Below, in pieces: positions 8,447-18,035 of a DNA stretch of 64,000 nucleotides. The notes below the pieces were generated by a model. It was not told the origin of the DNA, did no database searches, and was given only the letters and a program-made list of their open reading frames with translations. Location of the stretch: contig NZ_BOMW01000006.1 of NCBI RefSeq assembly GCF_016862395.1, forward strand, positions 186,001-250,000. The letters are read 5' to 3'. Within the stretch, counting starts at the first letter, position 1; the number at the start of each line of letters is the position of its first letter. This DNA comes from Actinoplanes siamensis. GTDB lineage: Bacteria; Actinomycetota; Actinomycetes; Mycobacteriales; Micromonosporaceae. The position numbers and the translations under genes were made by a program.

Positions 8447-9478
8447 TCAGACGGCGGCGGCGACCCGGTCGCCGACCTCGGCGGTACGCAGCGGCGCGCC
8501 CGCGGTGCGGGACGCGACCTCGGCCGCGACCGCCTCGGTTACTCGGCCGGCCTCGGCGTGCCGGCCCAGGTGCTCGAGCAGCAGCGCCGCGGAGAGGATG
8601 GCCGCGGCCGGGTCGGCGACACCCTGGCCGGCGATGTCCGGCGCGGAGCCGTGCACCGGCTCGAAGGTCGACGGGAACCGGCGCTCCGGGTTGACCGAGC
8701 CGCTGGCCGCCATGCCGATGCCACCGGTCACGGCGGCGGCGATGTCGGTGAGGATGTCGCCGAACAGGTTGTCGGTGACGATCACGTCGTACCGCTGCGG
8801 GTTGCTGACCATGAACATGCTGGCCGCGTCGATGTGCTGGTACTCCGTGGTGACGTCGGGAAACTCGGCGGCGACCGCGGCGAAGGCCCGCGACCACAGG
8901 TTGCCGGCGTGGGTGAGCACGTTCGTCTTGTGCACCAGGGTCAGGTGGCGGCGCTCGCGGCGCTGGGCGCGGTCGAACGCGTCCCGGATCACCCGCTCGA
9001 CGCCGTGCCTGGTGTTCAGGCTCTCCTCGGTGGCGATCTCGGCGGGGGTGTCCTTGTGCAGCACGCCGCCGGCGCCGACGTAGAGGCCCTCGGTGCCCTC
9101 GCGGACCACCACCATGTCGATCTCGCCGGGCTTCACGCCGGCCAGCGGGCTGGTGGTGCCCGGCCATAGCTTGGACGGGCGGAGGTTCACATACTGGTCG
9201 AAGTCGAAGCGGAGCCTGAGCAGCAGGCCGCGCTCCAGGACGCCCGGCGGGACGCTCGGGTCGCCGATCGCGCCGAGCAGGATCGCGTCGTGGCCGGCCA
9301 GCTCCTGCTGGACCGACTGCGGCAGGACCTCGCCGGTGCGGTGGTAGAGGCGGGCGCCCAGGTCGTACTCCTGGTACTCGACCCCGGGCAGGACCGCGTC
9401 GATCACCTTGCGCGCCTGCGCGGTCACCTCGGTTCCGATGCCGTCGCCGGCCACCACCGCGATCCGCGCCACGCTCAC
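8447..9478 (-). CDS. leuB: 3-isopropylmalate dehydrogenase
   Basis: A 343-residue NAD-dependent beta-decarboxylating dehydrogenase that oxidises 3-isopropylmalate to 2-oxoisocaproate in leucine synthesis. It opens with [14 protein letters not shown]. It carries the substrate-binding [17 protein letters not shown] region and the metal/substrate segment [12 protein letters not shown], followed by the NAD-site stretch [12 protein letters not shown]. The GTG at 9478 is preferred because GGGGAG lies five bases upstream; an in-frame extension to 9607 has no family support. leuA and leuCD are not in the window. Confidence 0.92.
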   Translation of the reverse strand: MSVARIAVVAGDGIGTEVTAQARKVIDAVLPGVEYQEYDLGARLYHRTGEVLPQSVQQELAGHDAILLGAIGDPSVPPGVLERGLLLRLRFDFDQYVNLRPSKLWPGTTSPLAGVKPGEIDMVVVREGTEGLYVGAGGVLHKDTPAEIATEESLNTRHGVERVIRDAFDRAQRRERRHLTLVHKTNVLTHAGNLWSRAFAAVAAEFPDVTTEYQHIDAASMFMVSNPQRYDVIVTDNLFGDILTDIAAAVTGGIGMAASGSVNPERRFPSTFEPVHGSAPDIAGQGVADPAAAILSAALLLEHLGRHAEAGRVTEAVAAEVASRTAGAPLRTAEVGDRVAAAV

Positions 9479-9579
9479 GTCGACTCCCCACACACGTCCG
9501 GACAAGCAACACACACGGTAACCCGCAGTCCCGCGACTCGGAACGCGAGTCCCACATGGTGAACTACCCCGGACACGAA

Positions 9580-9615
9580 CAGCCCCCGGATCGCGGCAAA
9601 CGATCACGGGGGCTG
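9580..9615. promoter_or_regulatory. Strong hairpin in the leuB 5' region
   Basis: CAGCCCCCG plus GATCG pair with CGATC plus CGGGGGCTG (14 bp, one bulged base, seven-base loop), about 100 bases upstream of the leuB GTG. No U-tract follows on either strand. It lies in the 341-base divergent gap between leuB and the small gene at 9820, so it could be an attenuator stem of leuB or protect a transcript end. The rest of that gap shows no gene beyond the doubtful six-codon frame described separately. Confidence 0.45.
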
Positions 9616-9738
9616 CTGCGACGAGTACGCGTGGCTCGGTCCCGCCGAAATCCCACCGCCCGGCCCACGGCAGACCGCGTCACCCGAAGACGCGCCCACC
9701 GAAGAACGTGCGGCTGGGACCAACGCTAGCGATGCGGA

Positions 9739-9759
9739 CTAAAGACGCGCAAGACGCAT
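9739..9759 (-). CDS. Doubtful short leader frame (MRLARL) upstream of leuB
   Basis: Six codons (MRLARL, both Leu codons CTT) end 123 bases before the strong hairpin in the leuB 5' region. Because cimA and ilvB have clear leader peptides, a Leu-containing leader before leuB is plausible. However, the frame is very short, lacks a ribosome site and has no hairpin at its stop. Treat as a candidate only. Confidence 0.2.
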   Translation of the reverse strand: MRLARL

Positions 9760-9819
9760 CCCCGCGTGTCGGCACACGGGTTCTCAACGTACGGGCGGCG
9801 GTAGTGGCACCATGCGCCG

Positions 9820-10182
9820 GTGAGTTTCGACCTAGTGGTGTGGGCGATGAACCCGACGGCGGCGCCGGACGAGGTGCGCGCGGCGAATGCCCGGTGCGCC
9901 GCGGGCGTACACCCGCAGCGCCCGGCCGACCCCCGCGTCGTCGCCTTCTACGACGCCTTGACCAGCACCTACCCGGATCGCGGGCCGCGGGCGACGGCAC
10001 CCGGCTCGCCGTGGGCGAGCACCCCGCTGCACGCCGCCGCGGACCACATCCAGATGCGCCTGGACGAGAACTGCCCGGACGTGGTCCTGGAGACCGTGGA
10101 GCGGCTGGCCGCCGAGCTGAACCTCGACCTGCTGGACCTCCAGGACGGCACGGTGTATCCGCCACCCGCCCGGGTGGCGTAG
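9820..10182 (+). CDS. Conserved-looking hypothetical protein, 120 aa
   Basis: A 120-residue soluble protein starting at GTG with MSFDLVVWAMNPTAAPDE. It has codon use like its neighbours, no signal peptide or membrane segment, and a C-terminal amphipathic helix ending LNLDLLDLQDG. I do not recognise the family. It converges on serA, and its stop codon lies in one arm of a hairpin that also contains the serA stop. No good ribosome site precedes the GTG, so the exact start is uncertain. Confidence 0.65.
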   Translation: MSFDLVVWAMNPTAAPDEVRAANARCAAGVHPQRPADPRVVAFYDALTSTYPDRGPRATAPGSPWASTPLHAAADHIQMRLDENCPDVVLETVERLAAELNLDLLDLQDGTVYPPPARVA

Positions 10183-10209
10183 GGCCTGTCCGCGGGACAG
10201 GCCCTACGC
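10177..10209. terminator. Bidirectional terminator containing both stop codons of convergent genes
   Basis: GCGTAGGGCCTGTCC and GGACAGGCCCTACGC form a perfect 15-bp stem with a three-base loop. The TAG of the upstream plus-strand gene (10180-10182) is in the left arm and the TAG of serA (10204-10206, minus strand) is in the right arm. One element therefore ends both genes. Confidence 0.75.
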
Positions 10210-11778
10210 AGCCCGCAAATCGACCGCGGCCGCGCTGGTCGAGCGCACCCCGGCGGCCACCGTGGCCAGCAGCTCCGGGTCGACGGACGAGTCGACGGTG
10301 AGGGTCATCAGCGCCTCGCCGCCGGCGGCCTTCCGGGCGACCTGCATCGCGGCGATGTTGACGCCGGCCCGGCCCAGCGTGGTGCCGATCCGGCCGACCA
10401 CACCGGGACGGTCCCGGTAGCGGAAGAACAGCAGCACGCCGTCGGCCGGCAGATCCAGCTCGAAGCCGTCCACCTCGACCAGCTTGGCGCCGGCCCCGGC
10501 CACCGCGACGGTGCGGCCGTCCGCGAGGGCGCCCCGGACCACGATCAGGCTCTCGTGCCCGCCGGCGTCCTCCGACGTCGCCAGCTCCACCTCGACCCCC
10601 CGGCCGGCGGCCAGCTGCGGCGCGTTCACATAGGTCACCCGCTCGGCCACCACGGAGGCGAACAGGCCCTTCGTGGTGGCCAGCCGGAGCACGCCGGCGT
10701 CGTGCGTGGCGACCTCGCCGCGGACCTCCACGGTGACCCGGGCGGCCACACCACCGGCGACCGCGGTGAAGACCCGGCCGAGCTTCTCGGCCAGGGGCAG
10801 GAGCTGGCGTACGTCCTCGTCCAGCGCCCCGCCGGCCCGGACGTTGACCGCGTCCGGCACGAACTCGCCGCGCAGCGCCAGCCGCACGCTCCGGGCCACC
10901 GCCAGGCCTGCCTTGTCCTGCGCCTCGACGGTGGACGCGCCCAGATGCGGGGTGACGGTCACGGTGTCGAAGGCGAACAGCGGCGACGACCTCAGCGGCT
11001 CGGTCTCGAACACGTCCAGCCCGGCCCCGGCCACCCGCCCGGCGGCTATCGCGTCGGCCAGCGCGCGCTCGTCGACCAGGCCACCCCGGGCCGCGTTCAC
11101 GATCCGTACCCCGGGCTTCGCCTCGGCCAGCTCCTTCTCGCCGATCATGCCGATCGTCTCCGGCGTGCGCGGCAGGTGCACCGAGATGAAGTCGCTCTCC
11201 CGGATCAGCTCGTCCAGGCCGACCAGGCGGACGCCGAGCTGCGCGGCGCGGGCCGGCTGGACGTACGGGTCGTAGGCGATCAGGTTCGTCCCGAAGGCCG
11301 CCATCCGCTGGGCCACCAGGACACCGATCCGACCCAGCCCGACGACGCCGACGGTCTTGCCGTACACCTCGACACCGGTGTACGCGGACCTCCTCCAGTG
11401 CCCCGCCTTGAGCGCCGCGCTGGCGCTCGCGGTGTGCCGGGCCGTGGTCAGCAGCAGCGCCACCGCCTGCTCCGCGGCCGAGATGATGTTGCTGGTCGGG
11501 GCGTTGACCACCAGCACGCCGCGGGCGGTCGCAGCCGGGATGTCGACGTTGTCCAGCCCCACCCCGGCCCGCGCCACGACGCGCAGGTGTGGTGCGGCCT
11601 CCAGGGCCTCGGCGTCGATCCGGGTGGCGCTCCGGACGATCACCGCCTCGGCCGGTTGCAGTGCGTCGAGCAGCGCGGGCCGGTCCGTGCCGTCCACCGA
11701 TCTGACCTCGTGGTCGGCGGTGAGCACCTCGATCGCGGCGGGCGCCAATTCCTCGGTTACCAGGACGACGGACGTCAT
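10204..11778 (-). CDS. serA: D-3-phosphoglycerate dehydrogenase
   Basis: A 524-residue enzyme of the first step of serine synthesis (3-phosphoglycerate to 3-phosphohydroxypyruvate, NAD-linked). The domain order is substrate-binding half, Rossmann fold with VVGLGRIG (about residues 146-153), catalytic His in the TPHLGAST segment, an intervening ASB-type domain, and a C-terminal ACT domain that binds serine. The length matches the long actinobacterial/type I form. The ATG at 11778 has GGAGGCTCC directly upstream, while the longer frame to 11853 runs over the gap. The ilvC terminator lies upstream, so serA probably has its own promoter. Confidence 0.93.
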   Translation of the reverse strand: MTSVVLVTEELAPAAIEVLTADHEVRSVDGTDRPALLDALQPAEAVIVRSATRIDAEALEAAPHLRVVARAGVGLDNVDIPAATARGVLVVNAPTSNIISAAEQAVALLLTTARHTASASAALKAGHWRRSAYTGVEVYGKTVGVVGLGRIGVLVAQRMAAFGTNLIAYDPYVQPARAAQLGVRLVGLDELIRESDFISVHLPRTPETIGMIGEKELAEAKPGVRIVNAARGGLVDERALADAIAAGRVAGAGLDVFETEPLRSSPLFAFDTVTVTPHLGASTVEAQDKAGLAVARSVRLALRGEFVPDAVNVRAGGALDEDVRQLLPLAEKLGRVFTAVAGGVAARVTVEVRGEVATHDAGVLRLATTKGLFASVVAERVTYVNAPQLAAGRGVEVELATSEDAGGHESLIVVRGALADGRTVAVAGAGAKLVEVDGFELDLPADGVLLFFRYRDRPGVVGRIGTTLGRAGVNIAAMQVARKAAGGEALMTLTVDSSVDPELLATVAAGVRSTSAAAVDLRAA

Positions 11779-11859
11779 GGAGCCTCCATCCGGGTTCGTC
11801 GGCATTGACGGACCCGAATGGTACGGACCCGCGGCCCCACCGGTCCGGTTCACTCACGG

Positions 11860-11889
11860 AAAAAGCCCGACCGGTCGACCGGTCGGGCT
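11860..11889 (-). terminator. Terminator of the ilvBNC operon
   Basis: A 26-base perfect palindrome (AGCCCGACCGGT mirrored) ends 18 bases after the ilvC stop and is followed by TTTTT on the minus strand. It is a canonical Rho-independent terminator separating ilvC from serA. Confidence 0.9.
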
Positions 11890-11906
11890 CCTTCGCGTCG
11901 CGGAGA

Positions 11907-12947
<1,041 letters not shown>

Positions 12948-12993
12948 TCAGTCCGCTCTAGGGCGGTGGGTGGGGCGGTCGGACGGGGGAAAA

Positions 12994-13512
12994 CTAAGCG
13001 GCACGCAGCGCGGGGCCGGTGGTGATGGAGCGGGAACCGCGGCCGATCGCCACGAGACCCGACTGGACCATCTCCTTGATGCCGTACGGCTCGAGGTCGC
13101 GCAGCAACGCATCCAGTTTGTCGGGATTACCGGTGGCCTCGATCGTCAGGGTGTCCGGAGCGACGTCGATCACCCGCGCCCGGAACAACTCGACGGTCTC
13201 GAGCACCTGGCCACGCTGCGCCCGGTCGGCGCGCACCTTGACCAGCAGGAGCTCACGCTGGACCGATTGCACCGGGTCCAGCTCCACGATCTTCAGGACG
13301 TTGACCAGCTTGTTGAGCTGCTTGGTCACCTGCTCCAGGGGTGAGGAGTCGGCGTTGACCACGATCGTGATGCGGCTGACGTCCGGGTTCTCCGTCTCGC
13401 CGACCGCCAGGGAGTCGATGTTGAAGCTGCGCCGGGAGAACAGCCCGCTGACCCGGGCCAGCACACCTGGCTTGTTCTCGACCAGCACGCTGAGCGTGTG
13501 CTTGTTCGTCAC
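12994..13512 (-). CDS. ilvN: Acetolactate synthase small (regulatory) subunit
   Basis: A 172-residue protein with an N-terminal ACT domain (HTLSVLVENKPGVLARVSGL) that binds valine for feedback control, and a C-terminal domain that activates the IlvB catalytic subunit. It starts at GTG with GGAGG upstream. It follows ilvB by 89 bases and precedes ilvC by 73 bases on the same strand, the usual order in actinomycetes. Confidence 0.96.
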   Translation of the reverse strand: MTNKHTLSVLVENKPGVLARVSGLFSRRSFNIDSLAVGETENPDVSRITIVVNADSSPLEQVTKQLNKLVNVLKIVELDPVQSVQRELLLVKVRADRAQRGQVLETVELFRARVIDVAPDTLTIEATGNPDKLDALLRDLEPYGIKEMVQSGLVAIGRGSRSITTGPALRAA

Positions 13513-13601
13513 TGTGCCTCCTCCGTCATGCCCGCCCGGCCCTCGCCTGCGAGGCCGTCCTCAGGTGCGGCTGGCCGCCGCTCGGTGCAGTTCGTCATGA
13601 C

Positions 13602-15431
13602 CTAGAGGTCGTCCTCGTCGAACGTGGGACGCACGTCCCGGGCGAACATGATCTCGTCGTTGCTGGTGCCGGCCGCGACCATCGGCCACACCATGGCGTC
13701 CTTGCCGACCGTGAAGTCGATGACCACCGGGGCGTCGTTGATCTCCATGGCCTGCTTGATGACCTTGTCGACGTCCGCCTTCGACTCGCAGCGCAGGCCG
13801 ACGCAGCCGAGCGCCTCGGCCAGCTTCACGAAGTCCGGGATCCGGTGCTTGTGGGTGCCCAGCTCGGTGTTGGAGTACCGGCCGTCGTAGAACAGGGTCT
13901 GCCACTGCCGGACCATGCCCAGGTTGCCGTTGTTGATCACGGCGATCTTCACCGGGATCCCCTCCAGCGCGCAGGTGGCCAGCTCCTGGTTCGTCATCTG
14001 GAAACAGCCGTCGCCGTCGATCGCCCAGACCGGGGTGTCCGGCCGGCCCACCTTGGCGCCCATCGCGGCCGGCACGGCGTACCCCATGGTCCCGGCGCCG
14101 CCGGAGTTGAGCCAGGAGCCCGGCTTCTCGTACCTGATGAACTGCGACGCCCACATCTGGTGCTGCCCGACGCCGGCGCAGTAGATCGCGTCCGGGCCGA
14201 CCAGCTCACCGATCCGCTCGATCACGTACTGCGGGGCCAGCGTGCCGTCGGTCGGCTCCTCGTAACCCAGCGGGTACCGCTCGCGCAGCTCGTTGAGCGT
14301 GTTCCACCAGGCGGTGTACTGCTCGACGCCGCCGGCCGTGGCGGAGACCGCGGCGATCAGCTCGTCGATCACGTGCCGGGCGTCGCCGACGATCGGGACG
14401 TCCGCGTGCCGGTTCTTGCCGATCTCGGCCGGGTCGATGTCGGCGTGCACCACCTTGGCGTCCGGCGCGAACGAGTCCAGCCGGCCGGTGACCCGGTCGT
14501 CGAACCGGGCGCCCAGGGTGATCAGCAGGTCCGACTTCTGCAGCGCGTAGACCGCCGGGACGGTGCCGTGCATACCGGGCATGCCCAGGTGCTGCGGGTG
14601 CGAGTCGGGGAAGGCGCCGAGGGCCATCAGCGTGGTGACCACCGGGATGCCGGTCAGCTCGGCCAGCTTGCGCAGCCCCTCGGTGGCGCCGGCCTTCAGC
14701 ACGCCACCGCCGACGTAGAGCACCGGGCGCCTGGCCGTCGCGATCAGCCGGGCCGCCTCGCGGATCTGCTTGCCGTGCGGGTGCAGGGTCGGCCGGTACC
14801 CGGGCAGGTCCAGGGTCGGCGGCCAGGCGAACGTGGTCTGCGACTGCTGGACGTCCTTCGGGATGTCGACCAGCACCGGGCCGGGCCGGCCGGTGGCCGC
14901 CAGGTGGAACGCCTCGGCGAGCACGCGGGGCAGCTCCTCCGGTGTCTGCACCAGGAAGTTGTGCTTGGTGATCGGCAGGGTGATGCCCTGGATGTCCGCC
15001 TCCTGGAAGGCGTCCGTGCCGATCGCCGAGCGGGAGACCTGGCCGGTGATCGCGACGATCGGCACCGAGTCCATGTACGCGTCGGCGATCGCGGTGACCA
15101 GGTTCGTCGCGCCCGGCCCACTGGTCGCCATGCACACCCCGACCTTGCCGGTGGCCTGGGCGTACCCGGTGGCGGCGTGCCCCGCGCCCTGCTCGTGCCG
15201 GACCAGGATGTGCCGGACCTTGGAGTCGAACAGCGGGTCGTACGCCGGCAGGATGGTCCCGCCCGGAATGCCGAACACGACCTCCACCCCGAGCGCCTCG
15301 AGCGACCGGACGAGCGCGCCGGCGCCCGTGGTGGCTACCGGAGCCGTGGCGACCGGAGCGGTGTTCACGGCCGCCGCGACGGTGGCCGGAGTGACTCGAT
15401 GGGCGAGGGTTTCAGGCGTGGGTCTCGTCAT
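13602..15431 (-). CDS. ilvB: Acetolactate synthase large (catalytic) subunit
   Basis: A 609-residue ThDP- and FAD-dependent enzyme that makes acetolactate and acetohydroxybutyrate. The catalytic glutamate is in [15 protein letters not shown], and the ThDP-Mg motif runs from [17 protein letters not shown] to [14 protein letters not shown] low-complexity Ala/Thr/Val N-terminal extension of about 35 residues precedes the conserved domain. It is preceded by its own leader peptide and attenuator, implying control by branched-chain amino acid supply, and heads the ilvBNC operon. Confidence 0.96.
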   Translation of the reverse strand: MTRPTPETLAHRVTPATVAAAVNTAPVATAPVATTGAGALVRSLEALGVEVVFGIPGGTILPAYDPLFDSKVRHILVRHEQGAGHAATGYAQATGKVGVCMATSGPGATNLVTAIADAYMDSVPIVAITGQVSRSAIGTDAFQEADIQGITLPITKHNFLVQTPEELPRVLAEAFHLAATGRPGPVLVDIPKDVQQSQTTFAWPPTLDLPGYRPTLHPHGKQIREAARLIATARRPVLYVGGGVLKAGATEGLRKLAELTGIPVVTTLMALGAFPDSHPQHLGMPGMHGTVPAVYALQKSDLLITLGARFDDRVTGRLDSFAPDAKVVHADIDPAEIGKNRHADVPIVGDARHVIDELIAAVSATAGGVEQYTAWWNTLNELRERYPLGYEEPTDGTLAPQYVIERIGELVGPDAIYCAGVGQHQMWASQFIRYEKPGSWLNSGGAGTMGYAVPAAMGAKVGRPDTPVWAIDGDGCFQMTNQELATCALEGIPVKIAVINNGNLGMVRQWQTLFYDGRYSNTELGTHKHRIPDFVKLAEALGCVGLRCESKADVDKVIKQAMEINDAPVVIDFTVGKDAMVWPMVAAGTSNDEIMFARDVRPTFDEDDL

Positions 15432-15475
15432 GGCAGTTCAGACCTTTTCGGTTTGGCGTCCAGCACTCGAGCAAC

Positions 15476-15507
15476 AAAAAAGGTCCTCGTGCAGAAGCAC
15501 GGGACCT
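15476..15507 (-). terminator. Rho-independent terminator of the ilvB attenuator
   Basis: On the minus strand AGGTCCCGTGC pairs with GCACGAGGACCT (11 bp, one bulge, four-base loop), followed by a run of T's. It sits 45 bases before the ilvB ATG and just downstream of a leader peptide, where an attenuating terminator is expected. Confidence 0.85.
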
Positions 15508-15508
15508 A

Positions 15509-15539
15509 GCGCACCCTCCTCGGCAGAGGAGCGGTGCGC
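15509..15539 (-). promoter_or_regulatory. Hairpin abutting the ilvB leader stop codon
   Basis: GCGCACC pairs with GGTGCGC, extended by CTCCTC with GAGGAG inside. The stem begins at the base after the leader stop codon and ends one base before the terminator stem. It occupies the same place as the hairpin in the cimA leader. Confidence 0.65.
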
Positions 15540-15569
15540 TCAGATAAGTACTCGGGACGCGAAGCACAT
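15540..15569 (-). CDS. ilvB leader peptide ending Val-Leu-Ile
   Basis: A nine-codon frame encodes MCFASRVLI and stops immediately after the three branched-chain codons (GTA CTT ATC). GGGGCAAGG lies about eight bases upstream and can serve as ribosome site. A hairpin and a T-tract terminator follow before ilvB. The signal is short but complete. Its ATG is only five bases downstream of the stop codon of the GGDEF-EAL gene on the same strand, so the promoter must lie inside that gene or the two are co-transcribed. Confidence 0.75.
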   Translation of the reverse strand: MCFASRVLI

Positions 15570-15573
15570 GCGG

Positions 15574-17916
15574 CTAACCTTGCCCCATCTCACGGCCTGA
15601 GTCAACTGATCCCACATTTTGATCACCGACCGAGGCGGAGAATTCCGGATCGGTCGGCAACAACGCTCTGAGCTGCCGCATTCCGGGGCCGAGGCGGATC
15701 ACCTGGCTGCGGGCCGGCGCGCCGGCCGGCGGCCCCGAGCGCGGCGCCGGCAGCGGCCGCGGGCCGACCGGGCGCAGCGATTCCAGCCGCGACTCGAAGT
15801 GCTCGGCCGGCACGCCCCAGCCGAACAGCGAGCCCTGGCCCAGCCGGCAGCCGGCCTCCTCGACCACCTCGCGCTGGGCCTGCGTGCCGATCCCCTCGGC
15901 GAGCACCTCCAGCCCGAGCCGGTGCCCCAGCCGGACCACCACGTCCACCAGCGGCGCCGCCGTGCCGGTCCGGGACTCCGGCTCGGCCACCAGCGCGTGG
16001 TCGATCTTGAGAATGTCCACCGGAAGAGTGCGCAGCTGGGTCAGCGAGGAGTACCCGGCGCCGAAGTCGTCGAGCGCGATCCGCACCCCCGTCTCGCGCA
16101 GCTCGGCCAGGCGCCGGACCAGCTCCTCCATGTCGGTGGCGACCGCGTGCTCGGTCACCTCCAGCACCAGCCGCTGCGGCGGGACGCCCAGCTCGGCGAG
16201 GATGTCGGCGACCTGGGCGGCGTAGTCGGCGTTGTGCAGCTCCTTGGGCGACAGGTTCACCGACATCCAGATGTCGTGGCCGGCCGCCAGCCAGTCGGCG
16301 AGCTGCCGGCAGGCCTGCTCCAGCACCCAGGCGCCGATCCGGTTGATCAGGCCGGACTCCTCGGCCACCGGGATGAACTCGTCCGGCCGGACCGGGCCCA
16401 GCTCCGGGTGCGTCCAGCGGAGCAGCGCCTCGGCGCCCACCGGCCGCATCGACGGCAGGGCCACCACCGGCTGGAACACCAGGCGCAGCTCGTCACGGTC
16501 GATCGCGTGGCGCAGCTCACCGGTCAGCGTGCCGCGGCGGCGCAGCAGCTCGTCGTAGCCCGCCTGGTACCGCTCTACCCGGTTCTTGCCGCGCTGCTTG
16601 GCGTAGCGCAGGGCCAGGTCGGCGTCGTGCAGCAGCTCGCCGGTGGAGGCGACGCCGACGCTGGCGGAGAGGAAGATCTGGCCGCCGTCCACGTCGTAGG
16701 GCTCGCCCAGCACCGCGAGCAGCCGGTGCGCGGCGAGCACCGCCTCGTCCGCGTCGCCGCGCATCAGCACCGCGAACTCGTCGCCGCCCAGCCGGGCCGC
16801 CACGTCGCCGTCCAGCAGGTTGCGCCGCAGCCGGGCGCCGACCTCGGCCAGCACCGCGTCGCCCACGTCGTGCCCGCGCAGGTCGTTGACGGTCTTGAAG
16901 CCGTCCATGTCGATGCCGATCAGCGCCTTCCGCCCGTCCTGGCCCTTGAGCGCCAGCTGCAGCCCACGGCGGTTGGCCAGGCCGGTGAGCGGGTCGGTGT
17001 GGGCCAGGTCACGGAAGTGCTTCTCCCGCTGGCGCAGCTGCACGGTGTAGCGCCGCACGTCGTCCAGCGCCAGGAACTGCCGGGCGACCAGGGCCAGACC
17101 CTCGACGCTGATCCCGAAATAGCCGTACGCGTCGAGCGTGCCGCCCTCGGCCAGGTGGTAGCCGAGCGCGGCGACCACCCCGAGCATCGGGACCACCGCG
17201 TACGCCCCGCCGCGCTCCAGCACGTCGCCGGTCACCCGCACCGGCCGGTCCGCGGCCCGCACCGCCCAGGCCACCAGGATCAGCCCCGCGCTGAGCAGCA
17301 GCACCGAGGTCAGCACCAGCTCGTCGCCCCGGCGGCAGATGCCGCCGGACACCCCGGCCGAGGCCACCGCGGACAGGCTCACCCCGACGCCGACCCGCAC
17401 CGTGTGCCGCCGCGGCCGGTGCGCGTGCAACGCCAGCACCCCGGTCAGCCCCAGCGCCACCACGGCCAGCACGGCCGGCAGGATCACCGCGGCGCACTGG
17501 TACGGCGTGGCGCCGCCGAGCAGCCGGGTCGGCCGGGCCACCAGCACCCAGCCCACGAACCAGATCGCCGCCGCGATGACCAGGCCGTCCAGCACGTGGC
17601 GCAGCGCCGCCGCCGGTCCGCGGGCCGCGCCGGGCAACGCCACGGTGCCGGCCAGCAGCGCCAGCGTGCCGGTCGCCATGCCGACCGCCATCAGCGTGGC
17701 CAGCGTGGTGGCGCCCGGCGCCAGGCCGCCGCCGCGGTGCTCGGTGAGCACCGCGGTGGCCAGACCGGCCAGGGCGGCCCCGACGATCAACGCGCCGCCC
17801 GCGGCGAGCAGCAGATGCGCGCGGCGCGCGGCCCCGGTGTGGCGGCGGCCCGACTGCCCGAGCAGGGCGACGGCCGGGACGGCGGCGAGCAGGCCAGCGA
17901 GGCCGGCAAGCTCCAT
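15574..17916 (-). CDS. Membrane GGDEF-EAL protein (c-di-GMP turnover)
   Basis: About 780 residues. The first 280 contain seven to nine membrane helices, followed by a GGDEF domain with intact GGDEF (about residues 377-381) and an EAL domain (about 494-750). EAL catalytic residues are visible: [30 protein letters not shown] and AEGIGT. It could therefore both make and break c-di-GMP, and which activity dominates cannot be told. The start at 17916 (MELAGLAG) is chosen as the beginning of the hydrophobic segment; an in-frame ATG at 17958 would add 14 residues. It diverges from ilvD and ends just before the ilvB leader. Confidence 0.85.
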   Translation of the reverse strand: MELAGLAGLLAAVPAVALLGQSGRRHTGAARRAHLLLAAGGALIVGAALAGLATAVLTEHRGGGLAPGATTLATLMAVGMATGTLALLAGTVALPGAARGPAAALRHVLDGLVIAAAIWFVGWVLVARPTRLLGGATPYQCAAVILPAVLAVVALGLTGVLALHAHRPRRHTVRVGVGVSLSAVASAGVSGGICRRGDELVLTSVLLLSAGLILVAWAVRAADRPVRVTGDVLERGGAYAVVPMLGVVAALGYHLAEGGTLDAYGYFGISVEGLALVARQFLALDDVRRYTVQLRQREKHFRDLAHTDPLTGLANRRGLQLALKGQDGRKALIGIDMDGFKTVNDLRGHDVGDAVLAEVGARLRRNLLDGDVAARLGGDEFAVLMRGDADEAVLAAHRLLAVLGEPYDVDGGQIFLSASVGVASTGELLHDADLALRYAKQRGKNRVERYQAGYDELLRRRGTLTGELRHAIDRDELRLVFQPVVALPSMRPVGAEALLRWTHPELGPVRPDEFIPVAEESGLINRIGAWVLEQACRQLADWLAAGHDIWMSVNLSPKELHNADYAAQVADILAELGVPPQRLVLEVTEHAVATDMEELVRRLAELRETGVRIALDDFGAGYSSLTQLRTLPVDILKIDHALVAEPESRTGTAAPLVDVVVRLGHRLGLEVLAEGIGTQAQREVVEEAGCRLGQGSLFGWGVPAEHFESRLESLRPVGPRPLPAPRSGPPAGAPARSQVIRLGPGMRQLRALLPTDPEFSASVGDQNVGSVDSGREMGQG

Positions 17917-18035
17917 ACCGGACGGTGAATGCACGCACACACTCTGCCGGATCTTCATCGATCGCGAAACCCTGGGCGTCCCGCGCTGTGGACGTCCCTG
18001 GCCGTCGCGCCCCTGCTCGGTGGCACTATGGGGAA

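Noticed and set aside
9478-9557. Leader peptide with VLLV just upstream of leuB (frame starting at 9557)
   Set aside because: The frame runs on through leuB without a stop near the start, so it is not a leader peptide.
8447-9607. Longer leuB starting at 9607
   Set aside because: The added residues resemble no LeuB N-terminus, while GTG 9478 has a good ribosome site and begins the conserved dehydrogenase sequence.
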